Shown in pieces: positions 20,088-29,941 of a DNA stretch of 64,000 nt. Origin of the DNA: Pirellulaceae bacterium (GTDB taxonomy: Bacteria; Planctomycetota; Planctomycetia; Pirellulales; Pirellulaceae); contig JAHBXS010000002.1 in the NCBI GenBank assembly GCA_019636375.1, positions 85,621-149,620 of the forward strand, in the 5' to 3' direction. The translations under genes and the position numbers were made by a program. The notes beneath the pieces are model-generated. The model worked only from the letters and a program-made list of their open reading frames with translations. It had not been told where the DNA came from and ran no database searches. The stretch's first letter is position 1; every line of letters starts with the position of its first letter.

Positions 20088-20464
20088 AATCTGCCCGAAT
20101 ACCATTCGCCGCAAGTCGTTCGCCTTGGTCCTCCATGGTTCGCCGATAGGCTGATAGCGTTTATCGGGGTATTTAAGAGCCCGGTTGGCGACTGCCCTTG
20201 GATGTCTTCGGGAGAGTACTTTTGCTTATTGAGATAGGTTCAATCGGGTGTTTAAATTTTGGAATATCGAAGGAAGTCCAAGTGCCGGAGTCATCGGCTG
20301 ATCTTTGGGAAGTGGATTGACGCTGGATCGTCGGGCTTGATTGAAACCAGAGTTTTGCCCTTGGCGGCTGAGGGTCGGTGCAAGTCACTTCTTAAATTCG
20401 TAGCATTTTCTGTTCTGGTAACGCGGGCATTTCCCGAAGTTGCATTGTTTTCCGGAGTTGATTG
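20088..20464. other. Intergenic region upstream of the 5'-nucleotidase-like gene
   Basis: 377 bases with no supported gene. Both neighbours run rightward. I see no clear terminator or promoter boxes; GGAG just before 20465 is the ribosome-binding site of the next gene. Confidence 0.4.
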
Positions 20465-22375
20465 ATGATCAAAACACGACTTTCACGTCGCGAAGTTCTG
20501 GCGAGTTCTTCGATTGGCGCTGCCGCTTTTTTGCTTTCGGCTAATTCAGTAGGGACGCCAGAAAAGAATAAGACGATCACGATTTTGCACACCAATGATC
20601 TCCATTCGAATTTGATTGGCATGGGGCCAGCGTTGGATTACTCGCCGTTTACGCTCAATGACGACACGACACGCGGCGGCTTCGCGCGATTGGCTACGAT
20701 GATTGCTGAGAAACGGAAAGCCGGTGAAAGTCGCGGGACTGTACTGGTGTTGGATGGTGGCGATTACAGTATGGGGACGGCTTTTGGAGCCGCCATTCGC
20801 GAAACGGGAGCGGAGTTGCAATTGATGGCGCAGATGGGCTATGACGTCACGACCATTGGCAATCATGAGTATGATCTTGGACCCGATGGCATGGCGATGG
20901 GAATCGATGTCGCGTTTAAAGCGGGAAGAATTCCGGCTGTGGTGGCGTCGAATACTGATTTTTCAGCGAACGACGCCACGCTTTTCGACCTCCAACGACT
21001 CGCAAAAGAAGGGGTGATTCGTCGCCATCTGATTTTAGAACGGGGCGGCGTAAAATTTGGAATCTTTGGTTTGATCGGAAATCAGGCCGCTTTTTATGCG
21101 ACTGGGGCCGGAGCGGTGCGGTTCGACGATCCCATCGAAACCGCCAAAGAAATGGTCAAACATCTTCGCGAGACAGAACACGTTGATGTCGTCATTTGTT
21201 TAAGTCATGGTGGCCTTGATCGAGGAACGGATGGGCAGTTTAACTCTGGCGAGGATGTGCAATTAGTGAAGACCGTACCGGGTATTGACGTTGTCATCGG
21301 AGGTCATACCCACACCGAATTGGCGGAGCCCTTAGTCGTCGACGGTCGTTCAGTGGTGGTCCAATCAGGCAAATACGGAGAAAACCTTGGCGAATTGGTC
21401 ATCAACTGGGACGGCAAGAAGACACAGGTGGTTTCGTACAAATTGCATCCGGTTGATGACACGATTTTGGGTGATCGGTCGATTGAAGCCGAGATTGAAA
21501 AAATCAAAACAACCGTAACCGAAGTTGTTTTTGCGTCTCGGGGTTATCGCATTGATGAGTCTCTGGCTGTCGTCCCTCATGATCTTTCCAATGCCTTCAC
21601 TGACATTGAGGCAGGTACCCTCCTCGCCAATTTGGTTACTGACTCTTTCCGCAGGGCCACGAAGGCTGACATCGGTTTCACAGCCAATGGGCTCATGCGG
21701 GCTCCGCTGGTCAAAGGGAAATCAGGAATACAGACGGTGTACGATGTGTTCGCGATGGCTCCGTTGGGTGATGGGATTGCGGATACCACGGCTGGTAGCG
21801 CATTGGTAACAGCGTATTTTACGGGGCATGAACTTAAGAAAATCTTGGAATTTTGCCTTTTGGACAACCCATCGCATCCTGGCGAATACTTCCCACGCGC
21901 CTCGGGAATGCGGTTCTATTACGATTTGTCGCGCGGCCAATTCGACGTTGTGACCGCCATTGAAATCGGCGATTTGGATCGTGGTTATCGGAAGATTGAT
22001 ATCACCGGCAACGACGATGCATTGTATAGCCTGACCTGCCCCCTGTACCTCGGCATGTTCATTGTTGCCATCCCGAAGTACACGAGGGGCAAGCTGACGC
22101 TCGTTCCCAAGAACAGACATGGCGAACCGCTTCAATCGCGTACCGAAGCCCTTGAAATGCCTCGCGGGAGTACGCCAGATTTGCTTCCGCCAAAGGGAAC
22201 GATTGATCGAGAGAGTGTTGCGACGAGCTCCGACCTTGCTGGTATCCGCGAAATCAAGGAATGGCAGGCGATCATGGATTTCCTTCGGGAGCTGCCTCAT
22301 CAAATCGGAGAGTTGCCAGTCATTCCGGTAGATGATCGGGCTGCGGAAACCAGAGCCTTCAGAACTTCCAAGTAA
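20465..22375 (+). CDS. 5'-nucleotidase / UDP-sugar hydrolase-type metallophosphoesterase, Tat-exported
   Basis: A 636-aa enzyme with a twin-arginine-like signal (SRREVL at 7-12, then a hydrophobic stretch). The N-terminal calcineurin-like domain shows the two-metal ligands: D45 and H47 in LHTNDLHSN, LDGGDY, IGNHEYD, LSHGG and GGHTHTE. A 5'-nucleotidase C-terminal substrate domain follows (LANLVTDSFR, FTANGLMRAPL). Enzymes of this type release phosphate or sugar phosphate from nucleotides outside the cytoplasm. The ATG at 20465 is preferred over TTG 20462; GGAG lies nine bases upstream. The last ~80 residues go beyond the usual domain and are unassigned. Confidence 0.92.
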   Translation: MIKTRLSRREVLASSSIGAAAFLLSANSVGTPEKNKTITILHTNDLHSNLIGMGPALDYSPFTLNDDTTRGGFARLATMIAEKRKAGESRGTVLVLDGGDYSMGTAFGAAIRETGAELQLMAQMGYDVTTIGNHEYDLGPDGMAMGIDVAFKAGRIPAVVASNTDFSANDATLFDLQRLAKEGVIRRHLILERGGVKFGIFGLIGNQAAFYATGAGAVRFDDPIETAKEMVKHLRETEHVDVVICLSHGGLDRGTDGQFNSGEDVQLVKTVPGIDVVIGGHTHTELAEPLVVDGRSVVVQSGKYGENLGELVINWDGKKTQVVSYKLHPVDDTILGDRSIEAEIEKIKTTVTEVVFASRGYRIDESLAVVPHDLSNAFTDIEAGTLLANLVTDSFRRATKADIGFTANGLMRAPLVKGKSGIQTVYDVFAMAPLGDGIADTTAGSALVTAYFTGHELKKILEFCLLDNPSHPGEYFPRASGMRFYYDLSRGQFDVVTAIEIGDLDRGYRKIDITGNDDALYSLTCPLYLGMFIVAIPKYTRGKLTLVPKNRHGEPLQSRTEALEMPRGSTPDLLPPKGTIDRESVATSSDLAGIREIKEWQAIMDFLRELPHQIGELPVIPVDDRAAETRAFRTSK

Positions 22376-22804
22376 AAAATCGGGCTCTTAATCTTCAGGA
22401 GGTGGCCGGTTTGGGGGCTCCATGTTAAAGGGGCTTCACAAAGCATCAAAATCGGTGGACCAGTTGGTTCCCAAAAGCTAGGAACCTTTCCGTGAACCAT
22501 TAGCTGTAAGGCGATAGCCACGGTTCTTTCAGGTCATCGGAAAGGCTCTAATACAAATTGCATTTCGAGATTTTTGAACCCTGTGAAAATCGTATCGTTG
22601 ATCAAGGCCTTTTAAGATTTAACAGGGTTCTTGGGGGATGTCAGGTATTTTTACTCATTGTGAGTGGAGTCAGCTTGATTGATAATCCAGAGACAATTTC
22701 GGTAATGTGAGGCTGAGGGAAACGATTCTCCGAATGATTCCCTTCTAGTTTACAACAGCCTTTTTCTAAGTTAGGCAGGGACAATTTTTCTAGGAGTTCC
22801 GAGT
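22376..22804. other. Intergenic region with overlapping inverted repeats
   Basis: 429 bases without a gene. Between 22466 and 22545 lie GGTTCC/GGAACC (22466-22471 and 22481-22486), GAACC/GGTTC (22494-22498 and 22522-22526), and CCTTTCCG/CGGAAAGG (22485-22492 and 22538-22545). These could fold into alternative hairpins in RNA. No T tract follows, so a simple terminator is not supported. Function unknown. Confidence 0.35.
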
Positions 22805-24430
22805 ATGTCTGTTTGTGTTCGGATTTTATCTTTAACCTCTCCGGGATGGACGGCGCGACTGCTGGCCGGCTTTGTTCTCCTAGGATTGGTAGGCAGCGTT
22901 GAAGTTGCTATGGCTCAAGCCAAGAAAAAACCAAATATCTTAGTGATTTGGGGGGACGATGTTGGGCAGACCAACATTAGTGCCTATTCGCGTGGCATGA
23001 TGGGATATCAGACCCCGAATATCGATCGCATTGCCCGAGAAGGAATTTTGTTCACTGATTACTATGGTGAACAATCTTGTACGGCTGGCCGTTCGTCATT
23101 CATCATGGGCCAAAGTGTTTTCCGAACCGGATTGTCGAAGGTCGGCTTGCCGGGCGCCAAACAGGGTATGAACATTTTAGACCCGACAATTGCTGGGCTC
23201 CTTAAAGACCAAGGATATGCCACGGCACAATTTGGAAAAAATCATCTCGGTGATTTAGATGAGCATCTCCCAACCAACCATGGTTTTGATGAGTTTTTCG
23301 GCAATCTTTACCACTTAAATGCTGAGGAAGAGCCCGAGCATGAAGACTATCCGCGTGATCTTGTGTTTGCCGACGGTACCACGTTCCAACAACGATTTGG
23401 TCCTCGGGGAGTTATCAAATCCTATGCTGATGGTCGTGTGGAAGACACCGGGCCCTTGACTAAAAAGAGGATGGAAACCGTCGATGATGAGACGGTGGCC
23501 GCCGCCATTGACTACATCGAGCGGATGACTAAGGCGGGCAAGCCTTGGTTTGTGTGGTGGAGTGGAACGCGAATGCATTTTCGCACCTACGTTTCAGAAG
23601 AGAAAATGGCCTCGATCAAAAAGAAATATCCTAAGGCTGACGAGTATACCTGTGGCATGCTCGAACATGACATGCACATCGGCGAGTTTTTAGAGGTTTT
23701 GGATCGGCTAGGCATTGCTGACAATACGATCGTGCATTACTCGACTGACAACGGGCCACACATGAATACCTGGCCAGACGCCGCGTGGTCTCCATTCCGG
23801 GGTGAAAAGAACACCAACTGGGAAGGTGGTTTCCGTGTGCCCTGTGCTGTGCGTTGGCCGGGTGTGGTGACTCCTGGAAGTGTCAGCAACGGCATCGTCC
23901 ACCACATGGATTGGTTGCCCACGTTTCTGGCAGCTGCTGGTAAGCCGGATATCAAAGAAAATCTACTGACGGGATATCGCTCGAACTCCCTCAATCGGAA
24001 CTACAAGGTTTATCTCGATGGTTACAACCTAGTGGACCATTTGAAGGATCCCCAGGGAACCGAAAGCCCTCGAAAAGAGATTTTTTACTTTTCGGACGAC
24101 GGAGATTTGACGGCCTTGCGATATGAAGAATGGAAGTTGATCTTTATGGAACAACGTGTGGAAGGGACTCTCCGTGCGTGGGCCGAGCCTTTTGTGCCGC
24201 TGCGCGTGCCCTTGGTGTTTCACTTGCGACGTGACCCCTACGAGCGGGCCAGCAAGACGTCAAATACTTATTACGATTGGTTGCTTGACCGAGCGTATCT
24301 GATGGTCCCTGCTCAATTTTATGTCGGTAAGTTTCTAGAGACGTTCCGCGAATACCCTCCCCGGCAAAAGGCCGCGAGTTTTTCGCTTGAAGACGTCATG
24401 AAGCAACTGACGTCACCCGGAGAACGGTAG
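22805..24430 (+). CDS. Arylsulfatase, CTAGR type, exported, intact
   Basis: A 541-aa sulfatase with a signal peptide (about residues 1-37). Metal-binding D51-D52 sit in VIWGDDVG, and C92 in CTAGR (R96) is the formylglycine precursor. QFGKNHLGD, YSTDNGPH and HHMDWLPTF are the other family motifs. It is the close paralogue of the enzyme at 14910-16523 across its whole length and probably acts on a related sulfated polysaccharide; the substrate is unknown. AGGAG precedes the ATG at good spacing, and a strong terminator follows. Confidence 0.95.
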   Translation: MSVCVRILSLTSPGWTARLLAGFVLLGLVGSVEVAMAQAKKKPNILVIWGDDVGQTNISAYSRGMMGYQTPNIDRIAREGILFTDYYGEQSCTAGRSSFIMGQSVFRTGLSKVGLPGAKQGMNILDPTIAGLLKDQGYATAQFGKNHLGDLDEHLPTNHGFDEFFGNLYHLNAEEEPEHEDYPRDLVFADGTTFQQRFGPRGVIKSYADGRVEDTGPLTKKRMETVDDETVAAAIDYIERMTKAGKPWFVWWSGTRMHFRTYVSEEKMASIKKKYPKADEYTCGMLEHDMHIGEFLEVLDRLGIADNTIVHYSTDNGPHMNTWPDAAWSPFRGEKNTNWEGGFRVPCAVRWPGVVTPGSVSNGIVHHMDWLPTFLAAAGKPDIKENLLTGYRSNSLNRNYKVYLDGYNLVDHLKDPQGTESPRKEIFYFSDDGDLTALRYEEWKLIFMEQRVEGTLRAWAEPFVPLRVPLVFHLRRDPYERASKTSNTYYDWLLDRAYLMVPAQFYVGKFLETFREYPPRQKAASFSLEDVMKQLTSPGER

Positions 24431-24461
24431 TCTTCTGGCGAGGTCAACACCATGATTTAAT

Positions 24462-24494
24462 CAGGGCTGCCGCGAAGGTGGCAGCCCTGTTTTT
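24462..24494 (+). terminator. Rho-independent terminator after the fourth sulfatase
   Basis: CAGGGCTGC (24462-24470) pairs perfectly with GCAGCCCTG (24481-24489) across a 10-nt loop, followed by five T. Confidence 0.9.
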
Positions 24495-24718
24495 CAGTTC
24501 AGATGTATTGCTCAAGCGATGGCGTCCAGACCTTTGATGCGATCAATAAATCGGGAGCCTTCCTGACGCTCAGACGAAGATTCAAAAATCGAATCGGTGC
24601 ATCAGAATCCATCTGAATTCTGGCAGTTCCGGTCGTTCGGGATTATCCACTTCATTCGTGGAGTTTCCAAACGCGATGTCCTTTAGCTTGTACTGTTGAA
24701 TGCCACCAAGAGGAATTT

Positions 24719-25198
24719 ATGCTTTCGAAAATATTATCCGGCTGCCGATTTTTGCTGATCTTGCCGGTTATCGGTTCATTGCTCTTGATGATTGGCGTCG
24801 TCGTGATGGGGTTTGGCGTCGTCGTGATTCAAGAATGGAATCTGTTTTCTAAAGGTGAATTCTCTGCGAAAGATGCTAAGGAATTGACGATCATTGTCAT
24901 CGAGACAATTGACATGTTCCTGGTCGGTGCCATCAGCTACATTGTGGCCGTCGGCATTTATAAATTGTTCATTAGTCAGGATGATGAACAAATCCTCAAA
25001 CGAGTCAAGATTGACAAATTGGCCGATTTAGAAACCAAAATCATCGGGGTCGTCATTGTCGCTTTGGCGGTAGGCTTCCTGGGTAAGGCTCACGAAGCAA
25101 GTGATTTTACGGCTGTGCTTCAGGGTGGCATGGGTATTGCTGTGGTCATTGTGGCTCTTTGTTTATTCCTTAAGGTCTCCGAGAAATTAGACGGTTAG
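24719..25198 (+). CDS. YqhA/UPF0114-like membrane protein
   Basis: A 159-aa inner-membrane protein with four hydrophobic segments (about residues 10-38, 55-85, 105-122, 133-153). The ETIDMFLVGAISYIVAVGIY stretch followed by KLFI matches the conserved centre of the YqhA (UPF0114) family. Molecular function is unknown. AGAGGA precedes the ATG. It is a single gene, with 198 nt before the next one. Confidence 0.85.
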   Translation: MLSKILSGCRFLLILPVIGSLLLMIGVVVMGFGVVVIQEWNLFSKGEFSAKDAKELTIIVIETIDMFLVGAISYIVAVGIYKLFISQDDEQILKRVKIDKLADLETKIIGVVIVALAVGFLGKAHEASDFTAVLQGGMGIAVVIVALCLFLKVSEKLDG

Positions 25199-25396
25199 AC
25201 TGCCCGCCCGGAAAATCTCGAAAACTTGCTTGGGATACCAAAAGAACGTAATTCAGCTTTCCTGATTTTAGGTTTAGGGCAGTTGTCTAGTACTCGACGG
25301 ATTCAAGTTTGTTTGCATTTCCCAAGGGAAACAATCAGAGTAGGTTCCGTCCTCGTTTTTTTGCGAACCAGACGTGAACCCAACAAGGCGTCCCAA

Positions 25397-26557
25397 ATGT
25401 CAGAAACGGTATCCATCAGAAAAACCAGGATTTCAGTTGTCTTTGGTTTTCTTTTCCTGTTGTGGTCAATGGGATTGATTTTTTTGGTTGAGCCCAGCCC
25501 ATTGAAAACTCCTGATTCCGTGGTGGGGGCTTTTCAGTCATTGCTGAGACTAACGGAACCCCAAGCCCGTGTTTTCGCCACGATTTTTTTGCGAAGCCTT
25601 GGTGTAGGTTTGCTTGGGTTCTTGTTTGCGGGGACTCTGCAAACCGTTCCTTTAAAATGGGCACTGCCTACGGTGATGGTGCTGGCACCTCTCTTCGCAC
25701 TGGGAGCTAAGTGGATTCAATATGGTTACTTCCCGATTCACACGCAGATTGTCTTTATCGTTGTCGCTGCTGGGGTGGGTGGTATTTTCGGTTTATCACT
25801 TCGCCATCGAGGAGCAGCCATTGTTACCACGATTTGCCTAATCGCGGCCATCTTGACTTGGGGAATGCCGAAGCGCGTTAGCGACGATCTGGACGCTACC
25901 GCCAGAGCGACAGGTTTACATCTATTGTCTCAGGCCGATCGAATTTCCACGGGAGATCAAGCTTTTACCGATTTGCTACGTTTAGCCTTTGCATTTGCAG
26001 AAGACAACTCGCATGGGGCAAGTCCAATCGTTACCAATCAAGCGGCAATTTTGGCCCTCGGTGTTGTGCTGGGTGAAGACAAGATTGCTCGCCTTGGCGG
26101 GCGCGAACTCGATCCTAAAAATGCAGAGCAACGGGAGGCTATGCGGCGTCGAGTCACAGCTCATAGTCGGAGTGATTTACCGAGACACTTTTGTGTAAGC
26201 GCAGCGCTGACCGTCCTTTCAGGCGAAGAACGGGCCTTGGCTGTCGGGATTGCCAAAGAAGTCGCCGATTCCCTTCCAGACGGCTCAGGATTTTCGTTCG
26301 TCGATATGATCGCTAACCAATCCGGAATTCGTTTTGCCGTCGTGGCAACCCAGAACTCTGAATCAGCCCGCAGGTTTCAACTGCGAATGTTAAACCCGTC
26401 CGACCATCAACAATTTATTCCAGATATCGCAGGAATCCCTGAGGGAATTACCGCTGCGGAACTTGAGAACGACTATGGTGGTTTGGGCGGGGCCAAGTCC
26501 CGCGACATTTTCGCGGAAATTAGTCGTCGAATCGGCGAGCTTGAGGAACTAAGATAG
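25397..26557 (+). CDS. Membrane protein with five helices and a DUF2279-like domain
   Basis: A 386-aa protein. The first ~155 residues hold about five membrane segments (ISVVFGFLFLLWSMGLIFLV is the first). The rest is a soluble domain closely similar to the whole 730-1539 protein: ARATGLHLL, AAILALGVVLGED, LPRHFCVSAALTVLSG, ERALAVGIAKEVADS, GSGFSFVDMIAN and a C-terminal GGLGGAKSRDIFAEI. The layout resembles YfiM/DUF2279; that is inference. The ATG at 25397 is preferred over an upstream in-frame TTG (25226) that would add an unlikely 57-residue leader. No function is known. Confidence 0.75.
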   Translation: MSETVSIRKTRISVVFGFLFLLWSMGLIFLVEPSPLKTPDSVVGAFQSLLRLTEPQARVFATIFLRSLGVGLLGFLFAGTLQTVPLKWALPTVMVLAPLFALGAKWIQYGYFPIHTQIVFIVVAAGVGGIFGLSLRHRGAAIVTTICLIAAILTWGMPKRVSDDLDATARATGLHLLSQADRISTGDQAFTDLLRLAFAFAEDNSHGASPIVTNQAAILALGVVLGEDKIARLGGRELDPKNAEQREAMRRRVTAHSRSDLPRHFCVSAALTVLSGEERALAVGIAKEVADSLPDGSGFSFVDMIANQSGIRFAVVATQNSESARRFQLRMLNPSDHQQFIPDIAGIPEGITAAELENDYGGLGGAKSRDIFAEISRRIGELEELR

Positions 26558-26717
26558 TAGTGGTATTCGCAGTGCTCAAGTTATCGGCTAATTGAAACCC
26601 TGGCGATGCTCAAATCCGCTCAAGGGATAATTTCGTATCATCTACTTTTCCAACGACTGCAGTAAACAACCTCATTACAAATGTTTTAAGGCGTTGGTTG
26701 TAACAGGAGAATTTTAA

Positions 26718-27563
26718 ATGTCGTTTTATCAAGGTCGCGCGCGATCAATTCTGCACCCTACCGACTTCTCACAAGCCAGTGAAGTTGCCTTCGCCCATGC
26801 TCTAGCAGTGGCATTGGTAAATCAAGCGGACTTAACGATTCTCCACGTAGCCCGGAATGAAGATCAAGAAATCCCCTGGCACGAATTCCCATCTGTACGT
26901 AATACTCTGGAGCGTTGGGGCGTTTTAGAACTTGGATCTCGCCGTCGTGACGTCGGCAAACAAACTGGTATCAACGTGGAAAAACGGATCGCCATTGGCA
27001 AGAATCCCGTCTCGGCGGTCGTTGAAATGACAGAGGTCGATAGCTTTGATTTGTTGGTCATGGGAACCAGCGGGGGAGGGTGGCCTACCGTTTTTCCGCG
27101 CGACCCTTCGTCTTTGGCTGTCGCCAAACAAACTCAGCTACCGAGCTTATTTGTACCCGAGCAAGCCCAAAGTTGCGTCGATCTGGAAACAGGTGCAACC
27201 TCATTTAGCAAGGTTTTAATTGCCGTGGATCGAGATCCGGCGATCCAAGCCGCAATCGATCGAACCGTCACGATGTTGCAGAATCTTGGTGGCGAACAGT
27301 CCCAAGTCACGCTGCTGTATGTCGGGAACGAGGCCGATTTTCCCAAACTTGAAATCCCTAAAGTCAATGACATTGAATGGAGCATGATTTTCCGCTCGGG
27401 CACGCCCCCCGATGAAATCATCAATCAAGCCAAAGAAACTCAAGCCGATTTGATTGTGATGATGACGCCGGTGCGAAAACAATTTTGGGATGTGATTACT
27501 GGGAGCACCGTGCAAAACGTTCTCCGAAACGCACCTTGTCCAGTATTCACGATGCCATCTTAG
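26718..27563 (+). CDS. Tandem-domain universal stress protein (UspA superfamily)
   Basis: A 281-aa protein of two Usp domains (about residues 8-150 and 163-281). The first has ILHPTDFS, LTILHVA and VMGTSGGG; the second has VLIAVDRD and ends near TGSTVQNVLRNAPCPVF, the usual C-terminal nucleotide-loop and strand of the fold. The phosphate-binding glycines are only partly kept. Such proteins respond to stress or starvation by a mechanism that varies. AGGAG lies upstream of the ATG at normal spacing. Single gene; it faces the HdeD-like gene across 153 nt. Confidence 0.9.
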   Translation: MSFYQGRARSILHPTDFSQASEVAFAHALAVALVNQADLTILHVARNEDQEIPWHEFPSVRNTLERWGVLELGSRRRDVGKQTGINVEKRIAIGKNPVSAVVEMTEVDSFDLLVMGTSGGGWPTVFPRDPSSLAVAKQTQLPSLFVPEQAQSCVDLETGATSFSKVLIAVDRDPAIQAAIDRTVTMLQNLGGEQSQVTLLYVGNEADFPKLEIPKVNDIEWSMIFRSGTPPDEIINQAKETQADLIVMMTPVRKQFWDVITGSTVQNVLRNAPCPVFTMPS

Positions 27564-27716
27564 ACCTTGGACACAAGGAACTTACAGGCCACAAAAATTT
27601 GTCCGTAGTGGGAGTAGTTTCCCAGCGGCATCGACTTCCTGCTGGCCTTTGTTTTAGCTGCTGTCGCTTGGAAAATCGCGACGACTCCCATCGCGTGATA
27701 TTTGAGAACTTTGAAG

Positions 27717-28304
27717 TTAATTCCGGCGTTCGGCAAGCTTATCCTTGACGATCTCCACGGACTCTTTCACCGCTCGATTGATCTTTCTCAGTGTGATTCC
27801 CAGAATGATCAACGCCAGTCCTGTTGAAATCATATCAACACCGACGAGAATCCCTACGGCCCACATCCCTGACACGGGCCACTGCCGCCAAATCATCCAG
27901 GCCAAACCGATCGAAATCACACCACTCAGCAACAAGGCCAACCATCCTGAGGCTGGGCGATAAGCCAGCGAAGTAAACATCCGCCACAGCCCAGATATTA
28001 AGAAGAAAATAGCCAAGACTAACGAAAGAGCGGCAAGACCGTAAAACGGGTGGGCCAAAACTGCGATTCCGGCGATGGCCATCACGGCACCTTGAATCGT
28101 GTTCGACAAGCGTCGTCCGGTCGAATCCTCGCGCATGCCGCCCCATACTTGAATAAGTCCGGTGAGGGTCAACAATCCGCCGATGACGTAGACGACGGCA
28201 TCTCCTGCGATAGTTGGCGATGTGACGGCCGCCAATCCTAAAATGACCAAACCAGCCCCGGCCAATAACAGCCAGTTTCCTTGTGGCAACACTTTTTGAT
28301 TCAT
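27717..28304 (-). CDS. HdeD/DUF308-like membrane protein
   Basis: A 195-aa inner-membrane protein with six hydrophobic segments in three similar pairs, as in HdeD (the acid-resistance membrane protein of enterobacteria). Seen: LLLAGAGLVILGLAAV, YVIGGLLTLTGLIQVWGG, AALSLVLAIFFLISGLWRM, ALLLSGVISIGLAWMIW and VGVDMISTGLALIILGI. It ends in a charged cytoplasmic tail (ESVEIVKDKLAERRN). Its exact role outside enterobacteria is not known; the universal stress gene nearby fits a stress setting. Confidence 0.88.
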   Translation of the reverse strand: MNQKVLPQGNWLLLAGAGLVILGLAAVTSPTIAGDAVVYVIGGLLTLTGLIQVWGGMREDSTGRRLSNTIQGAVMAIAGIAVLAHPFYGLAALSLVLAIFFLISGLWRMFTSLAYRPASGWLALLLSGVISIGLAWMIWRQWPVSGMWAVGILVGVDMISTGLALIILGITLRKINRAVKESVEIVKDKLAERRN

Positions 28305-28450
28305 AAGGTTTCCTTTGGCCGCCTAACGGATCTAATTTGGCGTTGATGAACTCTTGTCGATAAGAACTCGGGTTTGGGGCTCGTTCAGGCTTTGAAGTCC
28401 CAGAGTTTATGTGCGATGACGGTGCATGGCGATGTTCTCTCGCTCAAGCC

Positions 28451-29719
28451 TTATTGCCAACTGTCGGCAACGCAAGCCCCTCCGCAAGACCCTCTCCGGA
28501 ACCGCCATGTCATCCCTGCACCAATCCAATAACTTTCGATAGTGGTCGTGGTGAAATTACCAAGAGCTTGACTGTCGCGAAACATTCCTCCGGCCATGAT
28601 GTCCAAGTCTATTCCCGGTAGAACATCAACAACTCCGATCCCGCCAGAAATCCGATGCTGACTCGTTACGGCCACCAATCCTTGAGCATAGGCTAAGCCT
28701 GGTAATGTGCCGACGGGTATTCCGCCGATGTTGAGATCAAGTGGATTGGGATCAATTGGGTTTTCCGCCCAAGTATATCCGCTGCGAAACCGCCACCGCC
28801 CGGCACTCAATTGACTACCGGCCTGAACTACGAACTGATTGTTGTAGTAGTTACCGAAAGAGCTTGTTTCGTCCCAGAGTTTGTACAGTACATCGACTCC
28901 CAGCAATAGACGTCCGCCCATGAGCGACTCATTGGCGACACCGATTCCAATGTTTTGCGGCAAATCAAGATCGATATCGCGAGCAATCTCAATTGGACCT
29001 AGGCCAAATTTAAACGCATTTTGGAACTGAAAGGCTTGCTTGGTCTGATAGTATGCACCCAAAGTCGTCGCCTGGGTCAGACGATAGTTCGCTCCGAAAC
29101 TTGCACGCAAGGCGTAGTCGGGTGTCATGCCTCCGACGCCCACAAACGGTCCGTCATAAAATGCAATTCCTAGAGCGGTACTGGCCCCAATCGATAAGCG
29201 TTCCGTCAAGTCAACCCCGAACGATACGGGAACCGAAAAAATGGCCAGCCCGGTATTGGTTCCGTTGCTTTCCGGCACATGTCGAAAGTCGGCAAAGGCC
29301 CCACTGGTGGTCACGAAACCGATAGCGAAAGTTGCCGGAAGCCCCAGCTCCCTAAGCTCTTGGGTGATGCCGATATTGCCGACGGGCACTCCTGGAGCCG
29401 ACGATTTGGCCGAAAAAGGATCCACGTTTAACAAGGGCAATGCACTGGTTTGATTCATATTCAGGGTAGGCTCGGCCCAGGCAGTCCCGAAGATAAATTG
29501 TGTTCCAGAAAATTGTGTTAAGGTCGCTGGATTTCCGTTGATCCCCGAGGTGATGTCTTGAGGACGGGCCAGACTGACTCCGCCCATCCCCCCGGCTGCG
29601 GGCATTAAGTTGTTGTGAAGTTCAACACCAAAGGTCTGAGCATCGACGCGCTGTGCGGCAAGCAGGCAACATAGGAACGCTCCAAAAATCTGTAGCCGAC
29701 GTAACGTTACGTTCTTCAT
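28451..29719 (-). CDS. FadL/OmpP1/TodX-like outer-membrane transport protein
   Basis: A 422-aa beta-barrel protein with a signal peptide (about residues 1-27, ending RVDAQ). The mature N-terminus, with NNLMPAAGGMGGVSLARPQD and GINGNPATL, matches the FadL family, whose members pass hydrophobic compounds through the outer membrane. The C-terminal half has the alternating barrel pattern and a glycine-rich IGAGMTWRF near the end. The start at 29719 is chosen over 29779 because AGGA precedes it and the signal peptide then begins properly. The two-component pair follows on the same strand side, 222 nt away. Confidence 0.85.
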   Translation of the reverse strand: MKNVTLRRLQIFGAFLCCLLAAQRVDAQTFGVELHNNLMPAAGGMGGVSLARPQDITSGINGNPATLTQFSGTQFIFGTAWAEPTLNMNQTSALPLLNVDPFSAKSSAPGVPVGNIGITQELRELGLPATFAIGFVTTSGAFADFRHVPESNGTNTGLAIFSVPVSFGVDLTERLSIGASTALGIAFYDGPFVGVGGMTPDYALRASFGANYRLTQATTLGAYYQTKQAFQFQNAFKFGLGPIEIARDIDLDLPQNIGIGVANESLMGGRLLLGVDVLYKLWDETSSFGNYYNNQFVVQAGSQLSAGRWRFRSGYTWAENPIDPNPLDLNIGGIPVGTLPGLAYAQGLVAVTSQHRISGGIGVVDVLPGIDLDIMAGGMFRDSQALGNFTTTTIESYWIGAGMTWRFRRGSCGGACVADSWQ

Positions 29720-29941
29720 CGAAAGGTTCCTCGAAACCAAAGTACATTTTTCGTGCTCGCTTGCCGAACAGCCACTCAAAGACGAGTTTGATAGGTCTAT
29801 CGGTAATTCGGTTTAAACCGATAACTCGATTCATGCAGGATTTGCTGAAAATGAGTACAGGTACTCACGCCAAAATTTACTTGATCCGAAAAGTTTTCCA
29901 GAACTTCCAGTAAAATAGCTAGCAGAGAATAATGGCAAAAA

